Source: Streptococcus parasanguinis (lineage in GTDB: Bacteria; Bacillota; Bacilli; Lactobacillales; Streptococcaceae). From it: a DNA stretch of 55,459 nt. A model generated the notes under the pieces. It was given only the letters and a program-made list of their open reading frames with translations, had not been told where the DNA came from and made no database searches. Shown in pieces: positions 42,470-51,989 of this stretch. A program made the translations under genes and the position numbers. The stretch lies in contig JAGZZN010000004.1 in assembly GCA_018377375.1 (NCBI GenBank), positions 1-55,459 on the forward strand, written 5' to 3'. The number at the start of each line of letters is the position of its first letter. The stretch's first letter is position 1.

Positions 42470-42661
42470 ATGTATACGTTAGGTGATTTTGTAGAAATGA
42501 AAAAGCCTCACGCTTGTGTGATTAAAGAAACAGGCAAGAAGGCAAATCGTTGGGAAATTACGCGACTTGGTGCAGACATAAAAATCAAGTGTAGCAATTG
42601 TGATCATGTGGTCATGATGAGTCGCCATGATTTTGAACAGAAAATGAAGAAAGTACTATAA
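42470..42661 (+). CDS. DUF951 family small protein
   Basis: This 63-residue protein contains the DUF951 pattern LGDFVEMKKPHACVIKETG...WEITRLGADIKIKCSNCDHVVMMSRHDFE. Two Cys in IKCSNC suggest a metal or nucleic-acid-binding role, but the function is unknown. It lies 12 bp after dnaN and before ychF, its conserved place in Firmicutes. Confidence 0.85.
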   Translation: MYTLGDFVEMKKPHACVIKETGKKANRWEITRLGADIKIKCSNCDHVVMMSRHDFEQKMKKVL

Positions 42662-42694
42662 AAGGTTCAGTCACTTATGTGACCGAACCTTTTC
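42660..42694. terminator. Bidirectional terminator
   Basis: AAAAGGTTC-a-GTCAC / GTGAC-c-GAACCTTTT, with one internal mismatch and a 4-base loop, lies between the convergent DUF951 and DUF1307 genes. Confidence 0.88.
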
Positions 42695-42696
42695 GA

Positions 42697-43194
42697 TTAT
42701 TTTAATTCTTCAAATTTTCCATTTTTAACTTCTTTGAAACCACCCTGTTTCATCATATCAAAAGTTGATTTGAAGCTGATATAGTCGACTTTTTTATCTT
42801 TTTGTGTCGTTACTAATTTCTTTTCAATTAGCTGATCTAAGTCTGCCTTTTCATAATTTAGTGTTGTTTTTTCAACCAAATAATCATCTTTATATTCAGC
42901 AGAATGTGTGAATCCTTTGACATCTTTGTATTCTTCATCATATTTATCGATCATTTCCTTTAATTGATCTTTCGTAACTCCCGCCTCTTTGTAATAAATA
43001 GTAGTGGTGGTTTGGTTACTGATCGCTTTATCACCTTTATGTTCTAGTGTAATACGAACATCTGTTTTCTTTTCTTGGTTGATTGCCTGAAGATAGGATT
43101 TTTGAACAGATTGTTGTCCACAAGCTCCAAGAAGAAAGAGCGTAAAGATAGCGATTAAAGAAAGAAAAATAGATTTCCATATTTGTTTTTTCAT
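42697..43194 (-). CDS. DUF1307 (YehR-like) lipoprotein
   Basis: The protein has 165 residues from ATG 43194 (AAAGGAG eight bases upstream). It has a lipoprotein signal peptide with lipobox LGAC. The mature part has the YehR/DUF1307 layout of charged beta-strands (ITLEHKGDKAISNQTTTTIYY). The function is unknown; it is surface-anchored. It is the only leftward gene between oriC and the end of the window. Confidence 0.82.
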   Translation of the reverse strand: MKKQIWKSIFLSLIAIFTLFLLGACGQQSVQKSYLQAINQEKKTDVRITLEHKGDKAISNQTTTTIYYKEAGVTKDQLKEMIDKYDEEYKDVKGFTHSAEYKDDYLVEKTTLNYEKADLDQLIEKKLVTTQKDKKVDYISFKSTFDMMKQGGFKEVKNGKFEELK

Positions 43195-43372
43195 CTGAAA
43201 AACTCCTTTGTTCATTGTTAAATATAGTATATCATTTTTATCTTTTTAGAACGTTACAGTTTGATGAAAAAATCTAGTTTCAAAGGTGATGAAATATTTC
43301 ATTTTTCATTACTTGTCTTTTGAATTATGTTATAATAAAAGAGATTGAAATTTGAACGGAGAAAAAAGAAAA

Positions 43373-44488
43373 ATGGCATTAACAGCAGGTATCGTTGGCT
43401 TACCAAATGTTGGTAAATCAACCCTATTTAACGCAATTACAAAAGCAGGAGCAGAGGCCGCAAACTATCCCTTTGCAACCATTGATCCAAACGTCGGGAT
43501 GGTAGAAGTTCCAGATGAACGCCTCCAAAAATTGACGGAAATGATTACTCCTAAGAAGACAGTTCCGACTACTTTTGAATTTACAGATATTGCGGGGATT
43601 GTGAAAGGAGCTTCTAAAGGGGAAGGACTTGGTAATAAATTCTTGGCCAATATCCGTGAAGTAGATGCCATTGTTCATGTGGTACGTGCTTTTGATGATG
43701 AAAATGTCATGCGGGAGCAAGGTCGTGAAGATGCCTTTGTTGATCCACTGGCAGATATTGATACCATCAATTTAGAATTAATTTTAGCCGACTTAGAGTC
43801 TGTCAATAAACGCTATGCGCGTGTAGAAAAAATCGCTCGTACACAAAAAGATAAGGATTCTGTTGCGGAATTTAATGTTCTACAAAAAATCAAACCAGTT
43901 CTTGAAGATGGTAAATCAGCTCGGACCATTGAATTCACTGAGGAAGAACAAAAAGTGGTGAAGGGACTTTTCCTTTTGACTACCAAACCAGTTCTTTATG
44001 TAGCCAATGTGGATGAAGATGTTGTTGCAGATCCAGATTCTATCGAGTATGTGAAGCAAATTCGTGACTTTGCGGCAACAGAGAATGCGGAAGTCGTGGT
44101 GATTTCTGCGCGTGCTGAGGAAGAAATTTCTGAGCTAGATGATGCAGATAAACAAGAATTTTTAGAGGCGATTGGCCTAACAGAGTCTGGAGTTGATAAA
44201 CTCACGCGTGCAGCTTACCACTTGTTGGGACTTGGCACTTATTTCACAGCTGGTGAAAAAGAAGTGCGTGCTTGGACCTTCAAACGTGGCATGAAAGCTC
44301 CTCAAGCTGCTGGAATCATCCACTCTGATTTTGAAAAAGGATTTATTCGTGCCGTGACCATGTCCTATGATGATTTAGTTAAATACGGTTCTGAAAAGGC
44401 TGTAAAAGAAGCAGGACGCTTGCGCGAAGAAGGAAAAGAATATGTTGTCCAAGACGGGGACATCATGGAATTCCGTTTTAATGTATAA
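43373..44488 (+). CDS. ychF: Redox-regulated ATPase YchF (OBG-like GTPase family)
   Basis: The 371-residue protein has G1 GLPNVGKSTLFN (about 8), the switch region DIAGIVKGASKGEGLGNKFL, and an altered G4 (NVDED instead of NKxD) that explains ATP preference. A coiled insertion and a C-terminal TGS domain follow. ATG 43373 was chosen with ACGGAG upstream; a TTG 21 bases earlier was rejected. Confidence 0.96.
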   Translation: MALTAGIVGLPNVGKSTLFNAITKAGAEAANYPFATIDPNVGMVEVPDERLQKLTEMITPKKTVPTTFEFTDIAGIVKGASKGEGLGNKFLANIREVDAIVHVVRAFDDENVMREQGREDAFVDPLADIDTINLELILADLESVNKRYARVEKIARTQKDKDSVAEFNVLQKIKPVLEDGKSARTIEFTEEEQKVVKGLFLLTTKPVLYVANVDEDVVADPDSIEYVKQIRDFAATENAEVVVISARAEEEISELDDADKQEFLEAIGLTESGVDKLTRAAYHLLGLGTYFTAGEKEVRAWTFKRGMKAPQAAGIIHSDFEKGFIRAVTMSYDDLVKYGSEKAVKEAGRLREEGKEYVVQDGDIMEFRFNV

Positions 44489-44505
44489 GAGAGTTAAAAA
44501 AATGT

Positions 44506-44536
44506 AAAGGTTGGAAAAAATATTTCCAACCCTTTT
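44506..44536 (+). terminator. ychF terminator
   Basis: GGTTGGAAA / TTTCCAACC (44509-44517 with 44523-44531) is followed by CTTTTAG. The T-run is short, so partial read-through to pth is possible. Confidence 0.7.
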
Positions 44537-44556
44537 AGTGTTTTGAAAGGAAAGAG

Positions 44557-45126
44557 ATGACGAAATTAATTGTTGGATTGGGAAATCCAGGTGATAAGTA
44601 TTTTGAAACCAAACACAATGTAGGCTTTATGTTAGTTGATCAAATGGCAAAGTCTTTAAATCTTACTTTCTCCCATGATAAAATTTTTCAAGCTGATATT
44701 GCCTCAACATTTTTAAATGGCGAAAAGGTCTATTTTGTAAAGCCAACCACTTTCATGAATGAGAGTGGAAAAGCAGTCCATGCCCTTCTGACTTATTATG
44801 GTCTGGATATTGAAGATCTTTTGGTTATTTACGATGATTTAGATATGGAAGTTGGCAAGATTCGTCTTCGAGCTAAAGGATCAGCTGGAGGTCATAACGG
44901 AATCAAATCGATTATTAATCATATTGGAACTCAGACTTTTTATCGAATTAAGATTGGAATTGGAAGACCTAAGCAGGGCATGTCAGTTGTTCATCATGTC
45001 TTAGGAAAATTTGATAAAGACGATTACATCACTATTCTACAAACAATTGATCGAGTAGAAGAAGCGGTTAACGATTACTTGGTAGAAGAAAATTTTGAAA
45101 GAAGCATGCAGAAATACAACGGGTAA
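44557..45126 (+). CDS. pth: Peptidyl-tRNA hydrolase
   Basis: The 189-residue protein has VGLGNPGDKYFETKHNVGFM (catalytic His20 region), KPTTFMNESG and YDDLDMEVGKIRLRAKGSAGGHNGIKSI. It frees tRNA from dropped-off peptidyl-tRNA. It is followed four bases later by mfd, the conserved pth-mfd pair. Confidence 0.97.
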   Translation: MTKLIVGLGNPGDKYFETKHNVGFMLVDQMAKSLNLTFSHDKIFQADIASTFLNGEKVYFVKPTTFMNESGKAVHALLTYYGLDIEDLLVIYDDLDMEVGKIRLRAKGSAGGHNGIKSIINHIGTQTFYRIKIGIGRPKQGMSVVHHVLGKFDKDDYITILQTIDRVEEAVNDYLVEENFERSMQKYNG

Positions 45127-45130
45127 GTAG

Positions 45131-48100
45131 ATGAATGTAATTGATTTAGTGAGTCAAAACTCCAACCTTCTATCCTGGCAACAAGGTTTGCAAAAAAACA
45201 ATAGGGAATTGATCTTAGGATTGTCTGCGACCACAAAGGCTATTGTAATGGCTTCAGCCTTTGATTCTATTGAAAAAGCAGTCCTCATCACTTCCAGTTA
45301 TAACGAAGCAGAACGATTGGCCAGTGATTTTATTGCCTTACTTGGAGAAGAGAAAGTCCATACATTTTTGGGAGATGATAACCCTTTAGCAGAATTTATT
45401 TTTGCTTCACAAGAAAGGCAATTTGCACGATTAGAGGCTTTGAACTTTTTATGCCAAGAAGATCGTCAAGGCATCCTTGTGACCAATGTGAGTGGTATCA
45501 AACTACTGTTACCTTCTCCTAAAGTTTTTGCATCTAGCATTTTTCAATTGAAGGTTGGTCAAGAAATAGACTTAACTACTCTGAGTGAAACATTACAGAA
45601 AATTGGCTATCAAAAAGTGGGCCAGGTTTTGCAACAAGGTGAGTTTAGTCTACGAGGAGATATTTTAGATATCTTTGAGATCGACCAACTCCAACCCTAT
45701 CGGATTGAATTTTTCGGAGATGAGATTGATGGGATCCGAATCTTTGACCCAGAAAGCCAGCGTTCTGTTGAAAATGTCGAAGAAGTTCAACTCAAAGCAG
45801 TGAGTGATCTATTATTGCAAGAGGAAGATTTCATCCGTGGTCAGAAGCAAATCGAACAATTGCAAGAACAGAGCGCGAATGAAGAATTTAAATCTTATCT
45901 AGCAGAAATTCTAGGAGATATTTCTCAAAGAAAACTCCATCCAGATCTTAGAAAATTTATTAGTTTCTTTTATGAGAAGCAATATACATTATTTGATTAT
46001 CTCCCTAAACACACTCCAGTCTTTCTGGATGATTATCAAAAAATAGCCGATCAAATAGCGAGATTTGAACTAGATACAGCTAATTTCTTGACGGAAGATT
46101 TACATAAAAATAGAGCTTCTTCTCGCCAAGTGTATTTTGCAGACACCAGTACAACATTACGAAAATATACGCCTGCAACTTATTTTTCAAACTTTCAAAA
46201 AGGATTGGGAAATCTGAAATTTGATCATTTGTATCAATTCAACCAATATCCCATGCAGGAGTTTTTTGGACAATTTGATTTACTAAAAGAGGAAATTGAA
46301 CGGTATCGAAAATCAAACTATACGGTTATTGTCCAAGCAACTTCTCATCACAATCTTCAGCAACTCCATAAAAATTTAGAAGAGTATGGAATTCGATTAG
46401 ATTATATTGATGGGGATGCGATTATTCCTCAAGCTAGTCAATTAATTGTTGGAGGACTGGCTCACGGTTTCCAATTTGTTGATGAAAAAATTGTCTATAT
46501 TACAGAATCAGAGATTTATCAGAAAAAGATCAAACGAAAGATTCGTAGGCAAAATATTTCCAATGCAGAACGCCTAAAAAATTATAATGAACTGGAAAAA
46601 GGGGACTACGTTGTTCACCAAGTTCATGGTATTGGTCAATATTTGGGAATTGAAACGATTGAAATTTCGGGTGTCCATCGTGATTATGTCTCCATTCAAT
46701 ATCAAAATGGAGATCGCATCTCGATTCCTGTCGATCAGATTCAGATGTTGTCCAAATACGTTGCAAGTGATGGAAAAACGCCAAAAATTAACAAGTTAAA
46801 TGATGGGCGTTTCCAAAAAACGAAGCAAAAGGTTCAGACCCAGGTGGAGGATATTGCGGATGATTTGATAAAACTCTATGCAGAGCGTAGTCAATTAGAA
46901 GGTTTTGCTTATTCTTCAGATGATGAAAATCAAGAAGCTTTTGAACAAGATTTTCCATATATTGAAACAGATGATCAGTTGCGCTCCATTGAAGAAATCA
47001 AAAAAGATATGGAATCGAATCGTCCGATGGACCGACTGCTGGTTGGAGACGTCGGTTTTGGGAAAACAGAGGTTGCTATGCGAGCAGCCTTTAAGGCAGT
47101 AAATGATCATAAACAAGTAGCAGTGCTGGTTCCTACGACTGTTCTTGCCCAACAACATTATGCCAATTTTAAGGAGCGTTTTGAAGCTTTTGCGGTAGAA
47201 GTTGCTGTTTTAAGTCGTTTCCAGAGTAAAGCAGAGCAGAAGGAAACGCTTGAAAAATTGAAAAAAGGACGAGTGGACATTATTATTGGAACTCACCGGT
47301 TATTGTCTAAAGATGTCGTCTTTTCAGACTTGGGCTTGATTGTGATCGATGAAGAGCAACGTTTTGGAGTAAAGCACAAAGAAACATTGAAAGAATTGAA
47401 AAAAAAGGTGGATGTGCTTACCTTGACAGCTACCCCTATTCCTCGGACGCTCCATATGTCTATGTTAGGAATTCGAGATTTGTCTGTCATTGAAACACCT
47501 CCAACTAATCGGTATCCTGTGCAAACTTTTGTACTAGAGACCAACCCAACTATTATTCGAGATGCTGTGTTGCGGGAGATAGATCGTGGAGGTCAAGTGT
47601 ACTATCTTTACAATAAGGTAGATACGATTGAGCAAAAAGTATCCGAGTTAAAAGAGTTGATTCCAGAGGCTTCGATTGGCTTTGTTCATGGCCAAATGAG
47701 TGAAGTTCGCCTGGAAAATACCTTGTTGGATTTCATTAATGGCGAATACGATGTCTTAGTGACGACAACCATTATTGAGACAGGTGTGGATATTCCAAAT
47801 GCCAATACACTCTTTATTGAAAATGCAGATCATATGGGACTTTCAACTCTTTATCAACTAAGAGGTCGTGTGGGACGAAGCAACCGAATCGCTTATGCTT
47901 ATTTGATGTATCGTCCAGACAAATCTCTTACAGAAGTGTCTGAAAAACGTTTAGAAGCTATTAAAGGTTTTACTGAGTTGGGGTCTGGATTTAAAATTGC
48001 TATGCGAGATCTATCGATCCGTGGAGCAGGGAATATCCTTGGAGCTTCTCAATCTGGTTTCATCGATTCAGTTGGTTTTGAAATGTATTCTCAATTGTTA

Positions 48101-48625
48101 GAAGAAGCTATTGCTAAGAAACAAGGCCAAGAGCATCGCAGGCAAAAGAGTAATGCAGAGTTGAACCTTCAAATAGATGCGTATTTACCTAATGAATATA
48201 TTTCAGATCAACGTCAAAAAATTGAAATTTACAAACAAATTCGTGAAATGAATTCTGCGACGGACTATGAATACTTGCAAGATGAATTGATCGATCGTTT
48301 TGGAGAATACCCAGATGTTGTCGCCTACCTACTTGAAATTGGTTTAGTGAAAGCTTACTTGGATCAAGTCTTTGTCCGTCTTGTTGAGAGAAAACAACAA
48401 AAAGTGACAGTGAAATTTGAACCTATTGCCAAACAACTGTTTTTAACACAGGATTATTTCAAAGCTCTGTCAATGACACAGTTAAAGGCACAGATTGCAG
48501 AAGAAAAGGGATTGATTGAAGTGATCTTCGATATTCGAAATAAGAAAGATTTTGAAATTTTAGAAGCTCTGAAGCAATTTGGTCAAACCTTATTGGAAAT
48601 TAAACAGGAAAAAGAAAAGGACTAG
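45131..48625 (+). CDS. mfd: Transcription-repair coupling factor Mfd
   Basis: The 1164-residue protein has an N-terminal UvrB-like region and an RNAP-interaction domain (YVVHQVHGIGQYLGIET, about 490). The RecG-like translocase has Walker A LVGDVGFGKTE (about 637) and DEEQRFGV as DEAD-box motif II, plus TATPIPRTLHM. A helicase C domain (QLRGRVGRS) and a TRCF domain follow. It removes stalled RNA polymerase and recruits UvrA. Confidence 0.97.
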   Translation: MNVIDLVSQNSNLLSWQQGLQKNNRELILGLSATTKAIVMASAFDSIEKAVLITSSYNEAERLASDFIALLGEEKVHTFLGDDNPLAEFIFASQERQFARLEALNFLCQEDRQGILVTNVSGIKLLLPSPKVFASSIFQLKVGQEIDLTTLSETLQKIGYQKVGQVLQQGEFSLRGDILDIFEIDQLQPYRIEFFGDEIDGIRIFDPESQRSVENVEEVQLKAVSDLLLQEEDFIRGQKQIEQLQEQSANEEFKSYLAEILGDISQRKLHPDLRKFISFFYEKQYTLFDYLPKHTPVFLDDYQKIADQIARFELDTANFLTEDLHKNRASSRQVYFADTSTTLRKYTPATYFSNFQKGLGNLKFDHLYQFNQYPMQEFFGQFDLLKEEIERYRKSNYTVIVQATSHHNLQQLHKNLEEYGIRLDYIDGDAIIPQASQLIVGGLAHGFQFVDEKIVYITESEIYQKKIKRKIRRQNISNAERLKNYNELEKGDYVVHQVHGIGQYLGIETIEISGVHRDYVSIQYQNGDRISIPVDQIQMLSKYVASDGKTPKINKLNDGRFQKTKQKVQTQVEDIADDLIKLYAERSQLEGFAYSSDDENQEAFEQDFPYIETDDQLRSIEEIKKDMESNRPMDRLLVGDVGFGKTEVAMRAAFKAVNDHKQVAVLVPTTVLAQQHYANFKERFEAFAVEVAVLSRFQSKAEQKETLEKLKKGRVDIIIGTHRLLSKDVVFSDLGLIVIDEEQRFGVKHKETLKELKKKVDVLTLTATPIPRTLHMSMLGIRDLSVIETPPTNRYPVQTFVLETNPTIIRDAVLREIDRGGQVYYLYNKVDTIEQKVSELKELIPEASIGFVHGQMSEVRLENTLLDFINGEYDVLVTTTIIETGVDIPNANTLFIENADHMGLSTLYQLRGRVGRSNRIAYAYLMYRPDKSLTEVSEKRLEAIKGFTELGSGFKIAMRDLSIRGAGNILGASQSGFIDSVGFEMYSQLLEEAIAKKQGQEHRRQKSNAELNLQIDAYLPNEYISDQRQKIEIYKQIREMNSATDYEYLQDELIDRFGEYPDVVAYLLEIGLVKAYLDQVFVRLVERKQQKVTVKFEPIAKQLFLTQDYFKALSMTQLKAQIAEEKGLIEVIFDIRNKKDFEILEALKQFGQTLLEIKQEKEKD

Positions 48626-48693
48626 CAGTTCTTAGCTCATTTTTCGCATTTTATGTATAAAAAATGATACAATACTATGTTAGAGGTGACAGT

Positions 48694-48960
48694 ATGAGAT
48701 TAGATAAATATTTAAAAGTTTCTCGCATTATTAAGCGTCGTCCTGTTGCAAAGGAAGTTGCAGATAAAGGACGAATCAAAGTCAATGGAGTATTAGCCAA
48801 AAGTTCAACGGATTTGAAAGTGAATGATCAAATTGAAGTTCGTTTTGGAAATAAAGTATTGACGGTTAAAGTCTTGGAAATGTTGGATAGTACAAAAAAA
48901 GAAGATGCATCCAAAATGTACGAAATAATTAGTGAAACAAGGATAGAAGAAGATGCCTAA
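48694..48960 (+). CDS. rqcP: S4-domain ribosome quality-control protein RqcP
   Basis: The 88-residue protein begins MRLDKYLKVSRIIKRRPVAK, a single S4 domain (residues 1-60). This is the RqcP/YabO family, which with RqcH supports alanine tailing on stalled 50S subunits. ATG 48694 has AGAGG upstream; a longer frame from 48664 was rejected. A -10-like GATACAAT at about 48666 suggests its own promoter. It overlaps divIC by 8 bases. Confidence 0.9.
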   Translation: MRLDKYLKVSRIIKRRPVAKEVADKGRIKVNGVLAKSSTDLKVNDQIEVRFGNKVLTVKVLEMLDSTKKEDASKMYEIISETRIEEDA

Positions 48961-49321
48961 AAATATCGTTCAAATGAACAATAAATATATCAAAGACGAA
49001 AGTCAGCGAAAACGTTTTTTAGAAGAAGAAAGAAAAAAACGCAATCGTTTTCTAGGGCTCGTTTTGATATTGGTCATGTTACTGTTTATTCTTCCAACTT
49101 ATAATTTAGCCCAGAGCTATCAATCGCTACAAGATAAAAAAGAACAATACAAACAGTTGGAAAAAGAGTATAAAGAAACAAGTGAACAAAAAGAATACCA
49201 ACAAGATATCGCTAAAAAATTAAAAGACGATGATTATGCAACAAAATATGCACGCGCTAAGTATTCTTTTTCAAAAGATGGTGAATATGTTTATACCATC
49301 CCAGATTTACTCCCCCAATAA
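48953..49321 (+). CDS. divIC: Septum protein DivIC (FtsB-like)
   Basis: The 122-residue bitopic protein has a basic cytoplasmic start, one membrane helix (about 34-52) and an extracellular coiled coil (about 55-95, rich in Lys/Glu/Gln). It works with FtsL and DivIB in the divisome. Position after rqcP matches other streptococci. Confidence 0.9.
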   Translation: MPKNIVQMNNKYIKDESQRKRFLEEERKKRNRFLGLVLILVMLLFILPTYNLAQSYQSLQDKKEQYKQLEKEYKETSEQKEYQQDIAKKLKDDDYATKYARAKYSFSKDGEYVYTIPDLLPQ

Positions 49322-49324
49322 CCG

Positions 49325-49453
49325 ATGGAAAATATCTTACAAACAGTTAAACAATTTCTTGAATTTTCGGATGAAAAATTAGAGGAATTAAAAAAGAAAA
49401 ACCAAATGATCAAACTTCAAAAGGATGAAAAGGAAAGGAATACAGGTGTCTAA
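49325..49453 (+). CDS. Small conserved-position protein (42 aa)
   Basis: ATG 49325 to TAA 49453 encodes 42 highly charged residues (begins MENILQTVKQFLEFSDEKL, then a Lys-rich helix). It starts 4 bases after divIC and its end overlaps the GTG start of the next gene by 8 bases, so translation is likely coupled. A small gene occurs at this position in the pneumococcus (between divIC and the beta-lactamase-like gene). Function unknown. Confidence 0.7.
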   Translation: MENILQTVKQFLEFSDEKLEELKKKNQMIKLQKDEKERNTGV

Positions 49454-50711
49454 ACGATTTCTGCTCCTATTGTTAGTTCCAATTTTATTTATTGGGTCTC
49501 AAGCAGCGAGTATCGAGCAGTCTGAGTCTTCTCAGACAATGGCTCATCCATCAGAACTTTATTTTTCTTCAATTCCAGCGAACCCTAATGTCTATCGCAA
49601 AATTTCTGTTTTTTCTGATCCTCAGTTGAAAAAAGCAAAAGGAGAAATTCTTCCCAACACACCGTTTACAATCGAACAACTCTTTGTAAATGATGAAGGG
49701 AAAGCTGTATTTAAAATAGCAGATAAAGGATATGTATTAGCAGATTCTTCTGTCATTTTTTCTGATGTTGTACAAGAAACACAAGAAAAAAAACAAGACA
49801 TGTGGCTAAAACCTGGTTTTAAAGTGTATGACCGACCATTAATAAATGGTGCAAAAGAAAAAAATATACCTCTTTCTCCTTATACAAAAGTGACAGTCTT
49901 ACGTACAGCTAAGACTTTACGAGATGAGTTTGTGGAGATTGAAGGTCAGGGCTGGGTGAACAAAGCATTCGTCACTGAAAAAGATAATCGAATGGAAAAA
50001 GTCCAGGACTTGTTAAATAGTAAATACAATTCTCCTTCGTATGGAATCTATGTAAAACAATTAACGACTGGAAATACTGCTGGCATCAATCCGCAAAAAG
50101 AAATGTATTCTGCCAGTGTAACGAAATTACCATACTTGTACTATGTCCAAGAACAGCTTAATAAAAAAGCCATTTCCCCAACTACAACCTACAAGTACAT
50201 CCCAGAAGTCAATGATTTCAAAGGTGGCTATGAACCAGAAGGAAGTGGTAGCCTTTCAAAAACACCAGATGGAAAAGAATACAGTGTTCAAGAGTTGGTA
50301 GATAAGATTGCAAAAGAATCAGATAATGTTGGACATAATATCTTAAATTATTATGTCACCCATCAATCAGATCAAGACTTCCAAAAAACTTTGGATAAAA
50401 TTGCAAAGAAACATTGGGATGTTGAAAAAAGAGAAGCATCTGCTGAAATGGCTGGCAATGTCATGGAGGCTGTCTATCACCAAAATGGCCCGATTATTGA
50501 TGCACTCTCCTCTACAAAATATGATGATCAACGGATTGCGCGTGACCTTCCAGTAAAAGTTGCTCATAAAATTGGAGATGCCTATGATTTTAGACATGAT
50601 GTTGCGATTGTATACACAAATTCACCCTATGTACTAGTCATTTTTACAGATCATTCGAATTATGATACGATTTCCAACATTTCAAAAGATATCTATGAGG
50701 TATTGAAATAA
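49446..50711 (+). CDS. Secreted class A beta-lactamase-like (serine hydrolase) protein
   Basis: The protein has 421 residues from GTG 49446, which has AAAGGAA five bases upstream; ATG 49425 directly abuts an AAAAGG and is less likely. It has a signal peptide (about 1-21) and SH3-like repeats (about 50-180). A penicilloyl-serine-transferase fold follows: SXXK as SVTK (in MYSASVTKLPYL), SDN in KESDNVGHN, and a KTG-box variant KIG (AHKIGDAYDF). Probably a wall-associated transpeptidase-like or DD-peptidase-like protein; activity not known. Confidence 0.82.
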   Translation: MSKRFLLLLLVPILFIGSQAASIEQSESSQTMAHPSELYFSSIPANPNVYRKISVFSDPQLKKAKGEILPNTPFTIEQLFVNDEGKAVFKIADKGYVLADSSVIFSDVVQETQEKKQDMWLKPGFKVYDRPLINGAKEKNIPLSPYTKVTVLRTAKTLRDEFVEIEGQGWVNKAFVTEKDNRMEKVQDLLNSKYNSPSYGIYVKQLTTGNTAGINPQKEMYSASVTKLPYLYYVQEQLNKKAISPTTTYKYIPEVNDFKGGYEPEGSGSLSKTPDGKEYSVQELVDKIAKESDNVGHNILNYYVTHQSDQDFQKTLDKIAKKHWDVEKREASAEMAGNVMEAVYHQNGPIIDALSSTKYDDQRIARDLPVKVAHKIGDAYDFRHDVAIVYTNSPYVLVIFTDHSNYDTISNISKDIYEVLK

Positions 50712-51985
50712 TGGAAAAGCGATTTTTAGAGTTTTGTGAAAAACAAGATCTATTTACTCCCCATCGTCGTGTTTTAGTTGCCTTATCTGGTGGATTGGAT
50801 TCAATGAATCTATATGAACTTTTATATAAGAATAAAGAACGATTGAAAATCCATCTGGTAATCGCTCATGTCAATCATGGACAAAGACCAGAATCAGATT
50901 TAGAAGAGAGTGAACTTCGAACGCTAGCTGATAGGCGAGAGACACGTATCCATGTGGCTTACTATTCGGGTGATTTTACAGAAGCAAAAGCTCGTACCTT
51001 TCGTTATGATTTTTTTAAACAGATTATGGAGAAAGAGGATTGCACCGCTTTAGTAACAGGTCATCATGCAAATGATCAAGCTGAAACAACTTTCATGCGC
51101 TTAATACGAGGAACAAAATTACGCCATTTAAATGGCATTCCTGTACGCCAACCATTTGGCAAGGGTGAGCTAATCCGTCCTTTGTTAACTTTTACCAAAG
51201 ATGAGTTGATGGAAATTCCTCACTTTGAAGACAGTAGCAATGACTCACAGGACTATTTTCGAAATCGTGTACGCCATCAATACCTTCCAGAATTTGAAAA
51301 AGAAAATCCTCAAATGCAAGTAAGTCTTCGTTATTTAGCAGAGGAAGTGACTCATTGGCACCAAGCACTGAAAGAATTGACTAGCGAGTTAACCATTCAA
51401 GATTTAGCTTCTTTTAGAACGTATTCTCATTCTGTACAATCATTCTTATTAGAAGAGTATCTGGCACAATTTCCAGATTTGCAACTTGGTAGGGCTCAGT
51501 TTCAAGAATTATTAAATTTACTGCGAAAAAAAAGAAATTGCGTTTATTATTTAAAGTCGAATTATGAACTACATCAAGAATATGATTTCTTTGAAATACA
51601 AAAAATCAGTCAAAAGTCGGATGACCACCCCCTCCCATTTTTGTTAGAATTTGGGAATATCTTTGAAATTGCAAATTATAAACTATCTTTTGGACAACCA
51701 TTAGTAGGGGAAAATGTAGAAATTCTTTCTGTTTCACGCGAAACTCCCATCTTAATTAGAGGGAGAAAGGAAGGAGATCAGCTGCTTGTTAATGGCCACC
51801 ATCAAAAATTAAGACGGTGGTTTATCAACCATAAAATTTCAATTTCTCTTCGGCAAAAAGCTCTCATTATAGAACAGAATCATAATATTCTTTCTGTAGT
51901 GGGATTGGTAACGAGTGATTTGAGTAAGCCCTCAAAAAGTGGTATAATGAAAGATAGTCTTTATATTCAAAAAATAGATAGGTAA
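50711..51985 (+). CDS. tilS: tRNA(Ile)-lysidine synthetase TilS
   Basis: The 424-residue protein has the PP-loop SGGLDS (about 26-31), GHHANDQAETTFMRL and a C-terminal substrate-binding domain (about 340-420). It converts C34 of tRNA-Ile(CAU) to lysidine, an essential step. It overlaps the previous gene by one base and is followed 4 bases later by hpt, the conserved tilS-hpt-ftsH cluster. A parS-like site is inside the gene. Confidence 0.96.
   Translation: MEKRFLEFCEKQDLFTPHRRVLVALSGGLDSMNLYELLYKNKERLKIHLVIAHVNHGQRPESDLEESELRTLADRRETRIHVAYYSGDFTEAKARTFRYDFFKQIMEKEDCTALVTGHHANDQAETTFMRLIRGTKLRHLNGIPVRQPFGKGELIRPLLTFTKDELMEIPHFEDSSNDSQDYFRNRVRHQYLPEFEKENPQMQVSLRYLAEEVTHWHQALKELTSELTIQDLASFRTYSHSVQSFLLEEYLAQFPDLQLGRAQFQELLNLLRKKRNCVYYLKSNYELHQEYDFFEIQKISQKSDDHPLPFLLEFGNIFEIANYKLSFGQPLVGENVEILSVSRETPILIRGRKEGDQLLVNGHHQKLRRWFINHKISISLRQKALIIEQNHNILSVVGLVTSDLSKPSKSGIMKDSLYIQKIDR
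51730..51745. other. parS-like site inside tilS
   Basis: TGTTTCACGCGAAACT matches parS at 14 of 16 positions, with the central CGTG changed to CGCG. It is the only parS-like site found right of oriC in this window, about 10-12 kb away. Confidence 0.65.
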
Positions 51986-51989
51986 AAAC

